Part shown: in pieces, positions 63,261-64,000 of the stretch
Numbering within the stretch: the stretch's first letter is position 1
Layout: each line of letters begins with the position of its first letter
Source of the DNA: Methanobacteriota archaeon
Lineage (GTDB): Archaea > Thermoplasmatota > Poseidoniia > Poseidoniales > Poseidoniaceae
DNA length: 64,000 bases
NCBI GenBank assembly: GCA_018659375.1
Contig: JABJMO010000058.1
Span: forward strand, 1 to 64,000
Direction: 5' to 3'
Position numbers and translations under genes: made by a program
Notes under the pieces: generated by a model
The model's input: only the letters and a program-made list of their open reading frames with translations
What the model was told of the DNA's origin: nothing
The model's database searches: none

Positions 63261-64000
63261 TCAACGATTTACGCTCAATATTTGGCCCCCAATATCACTT
63301 CGATAATGGCCCCCTTCCAAGGCGATTGTTTCGATTAACTCATAGGCTAAAGTCGCTGCACCAGACAGTGTTTTTGACATAGCGCTGCAAGACAAAACCC
63401 TGCCTCCATTGGCAATGATTTTGTTTTCCACTAATTTTGTACCTGCATGATTTACCCAAGAACTTTCTAGACCAATGTTGGCAAGTTTATCAGAGATACC
63501 CTCAACAATCCGCCCTTTAACTGGTTGATTTGGGTAACCTTCTGAAGCCAGCACAATAGTCAAAGCATGTGCTTTATGAAATTCTACTTCTAACGAGGAT
63601 AATTTATCCACAGAAGCACTATGCAGAATTGTGAATAGATCCGTTTTAATCAAGGGCAATGTTATTTGACATTCCGGGTCCCCAAACCTTACATTAAACT
63701 CAACAACATTAGGATCACCTGACTCAGTTATCATTAATCCAACATACAACACACCACGGTACGGAATTGTCATTTTTGACAAATGCTCAAACATTGGTCT
63801 GACGATTCTAGATATCACCTTTTCATATACCGATTTGGTCACAATCGGAGCGGGACAATACGCCCCCATGCCGCCGGTGTTGGGGCCTAAATCCCCATCA
63901 AACGCACGCTTGTGATCTTGACTTGGCGGCAGACAAACAAAACCAGAACCATCCATGACCACAAGCATACTTGCTTCTTGACCCGGCAAAAATTCCTCTA
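63261..64000 (-). CDS. purD: phosphoribosylamine--glycine ligase, C-terminal part (cut by window end)
   Basis: GAR synthetase makes glycinamide ribonucleotide from phosphoribosylamine, glycine and ATP in purine synthesis. Visible are ATP-grasp blocks: EEFLPGQEAS at the window edge, DHKRAFDGDLGPNTGGMGAY, YRGVLYVGLMIT, and the metal-binding VVEFNVRFGDPECQ. The C-terminal PurD domain follows (ALTIVLASEGYPNQPVKG, AMSKTLSGAATLAYE). The frame runs past position 64000 with no start, so about 245 of the usual ~430 residues are present; the TTG-based internal start at 63989 is not real. Confidence 0.95.
   Translation of the reverse strand, partial: EEFLPGQEASMLVVMDGSGFVCLPPSQDHKRAFDGDLGPNTGGMGAYCPAPIVTKSVYEKVISRIVRPMFEHLSKMTIPYRGVLYVGLMITESGDPNVVEFNVRFGDPECQITLPLIKTDLFTILHSASVDKLSSLEVEFHKAHALTIVLASEGYPNQPVKGRIVEGISDKLANIGLESSWVNHAGTKLVENKIIANGGRVLSCSAMSKTLSGAATLAYELIETIALEGGHYRSDIGGQILSVNR

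Noticed and set aside
63261-63989. A complete short gene starting at 63989
   Set aside because: The apparent start is TTG inside the conserved EEFLPGQEAS block of PurD; the frame is open to the window edge.

Overview
The window looks like a chromosomal segment of a planktonic euryarchaeon related to Thermoplasmata, most probably Marine Group II (Candidatus Poseidoniales). The archaeal assignment rests on type II glyceraldehyde-3-phosphate dehydrogenase, archaeal-type GltX and PheT, RNase P protein Rnp4, archaeal uS15 beside a RecJ/Cdc45-like gene, archaeosine synthase ArcS, UPF0201, an AglB-type oligosaccharyltransferase and class III (type IV pilin-like) signal peptides. The narrower placement is inference, from a 23S rRNA gene with no 16S upstream, a bacterial-type zinc-lid adenylate kinase, and many giant exported proteins with one C-terminal membrane anchor and a cytoplasmic tail. 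GC content appears moderate to low. No tRNA, CRISPR array, insertion sequence or phage gene was recognised, and no gene-free stretch exceeds 300 bases.

Layout. 1-501: the 5' ~500 nt of 23S rRNA (minus strand), with a ~150-nt leader and a candidate promoter. 760-11192 (minus): zinc-ribbon/TPR protein, NhaD/ArsB-type transporter, a CRM protein/Rnp4/adenylate kinase cluster, a large membrane-anchored subtilisin-like protease split by an apparent single-base frameshift, and GAPDH. 11322-20051 (plus): degenerate glutamate-synthase-like protein, PheT, an exported anchored protein, RNase HII, GltX, CBS protein. 20052-25846 (minus): zinc-ribbon membrane protein, small helical protein, inactive-looking DHH (RecJ/Cdc45-like) protein, uS15, ArcS. 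25924-34651 is mixed: exported protein, DnaJ, zinc-ribbon membrane protein, family 2 glycosyltransferase, UPF0201, a pyroglutamyl-peptidase/Nudix fusion, a small membrane protein, an HExxH lipoprotein protease and a helical protein.

34678-63125 is dominated by the cell surface: a ~1,900-residue protein with thrombospondin-type-3-like calcium repeats flanking a propeller-like insert; an MBL-fold hydrolase; three translationally coupled pilin-like proteins; a convergent winged-helix/STAND-ATPase/TPR regulator; a 1,465-residue beta-helix surface protein; a membrane-anchored subtilase; and a 3,189-residue AglB/STT3 protein with about 1,750 extra extracellular residues. The window ends inside purD.

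The housekeeping genes (translation, tRNA modification, RNA processing, central carbon, purine synthesis) fit a fast-growing heterotroph. The surface genes fit protein degradation and particle attachment: two subtilases, an HExxH peptidase, a pyroglutamyl peptidase, adhesin-like repeats, pilin-like proteins and an N-glycosylation enzyme. The strongest candidates for something undescribed are the AglB mega-fusion with its MORN-like glycine ladder, the Pcp-Nudix fusion, the tryptophan-containing cytoplasmic tails of the anchored proteins, and the degenerate glutamate synthase. The frameshifted protease needs a sequence check.
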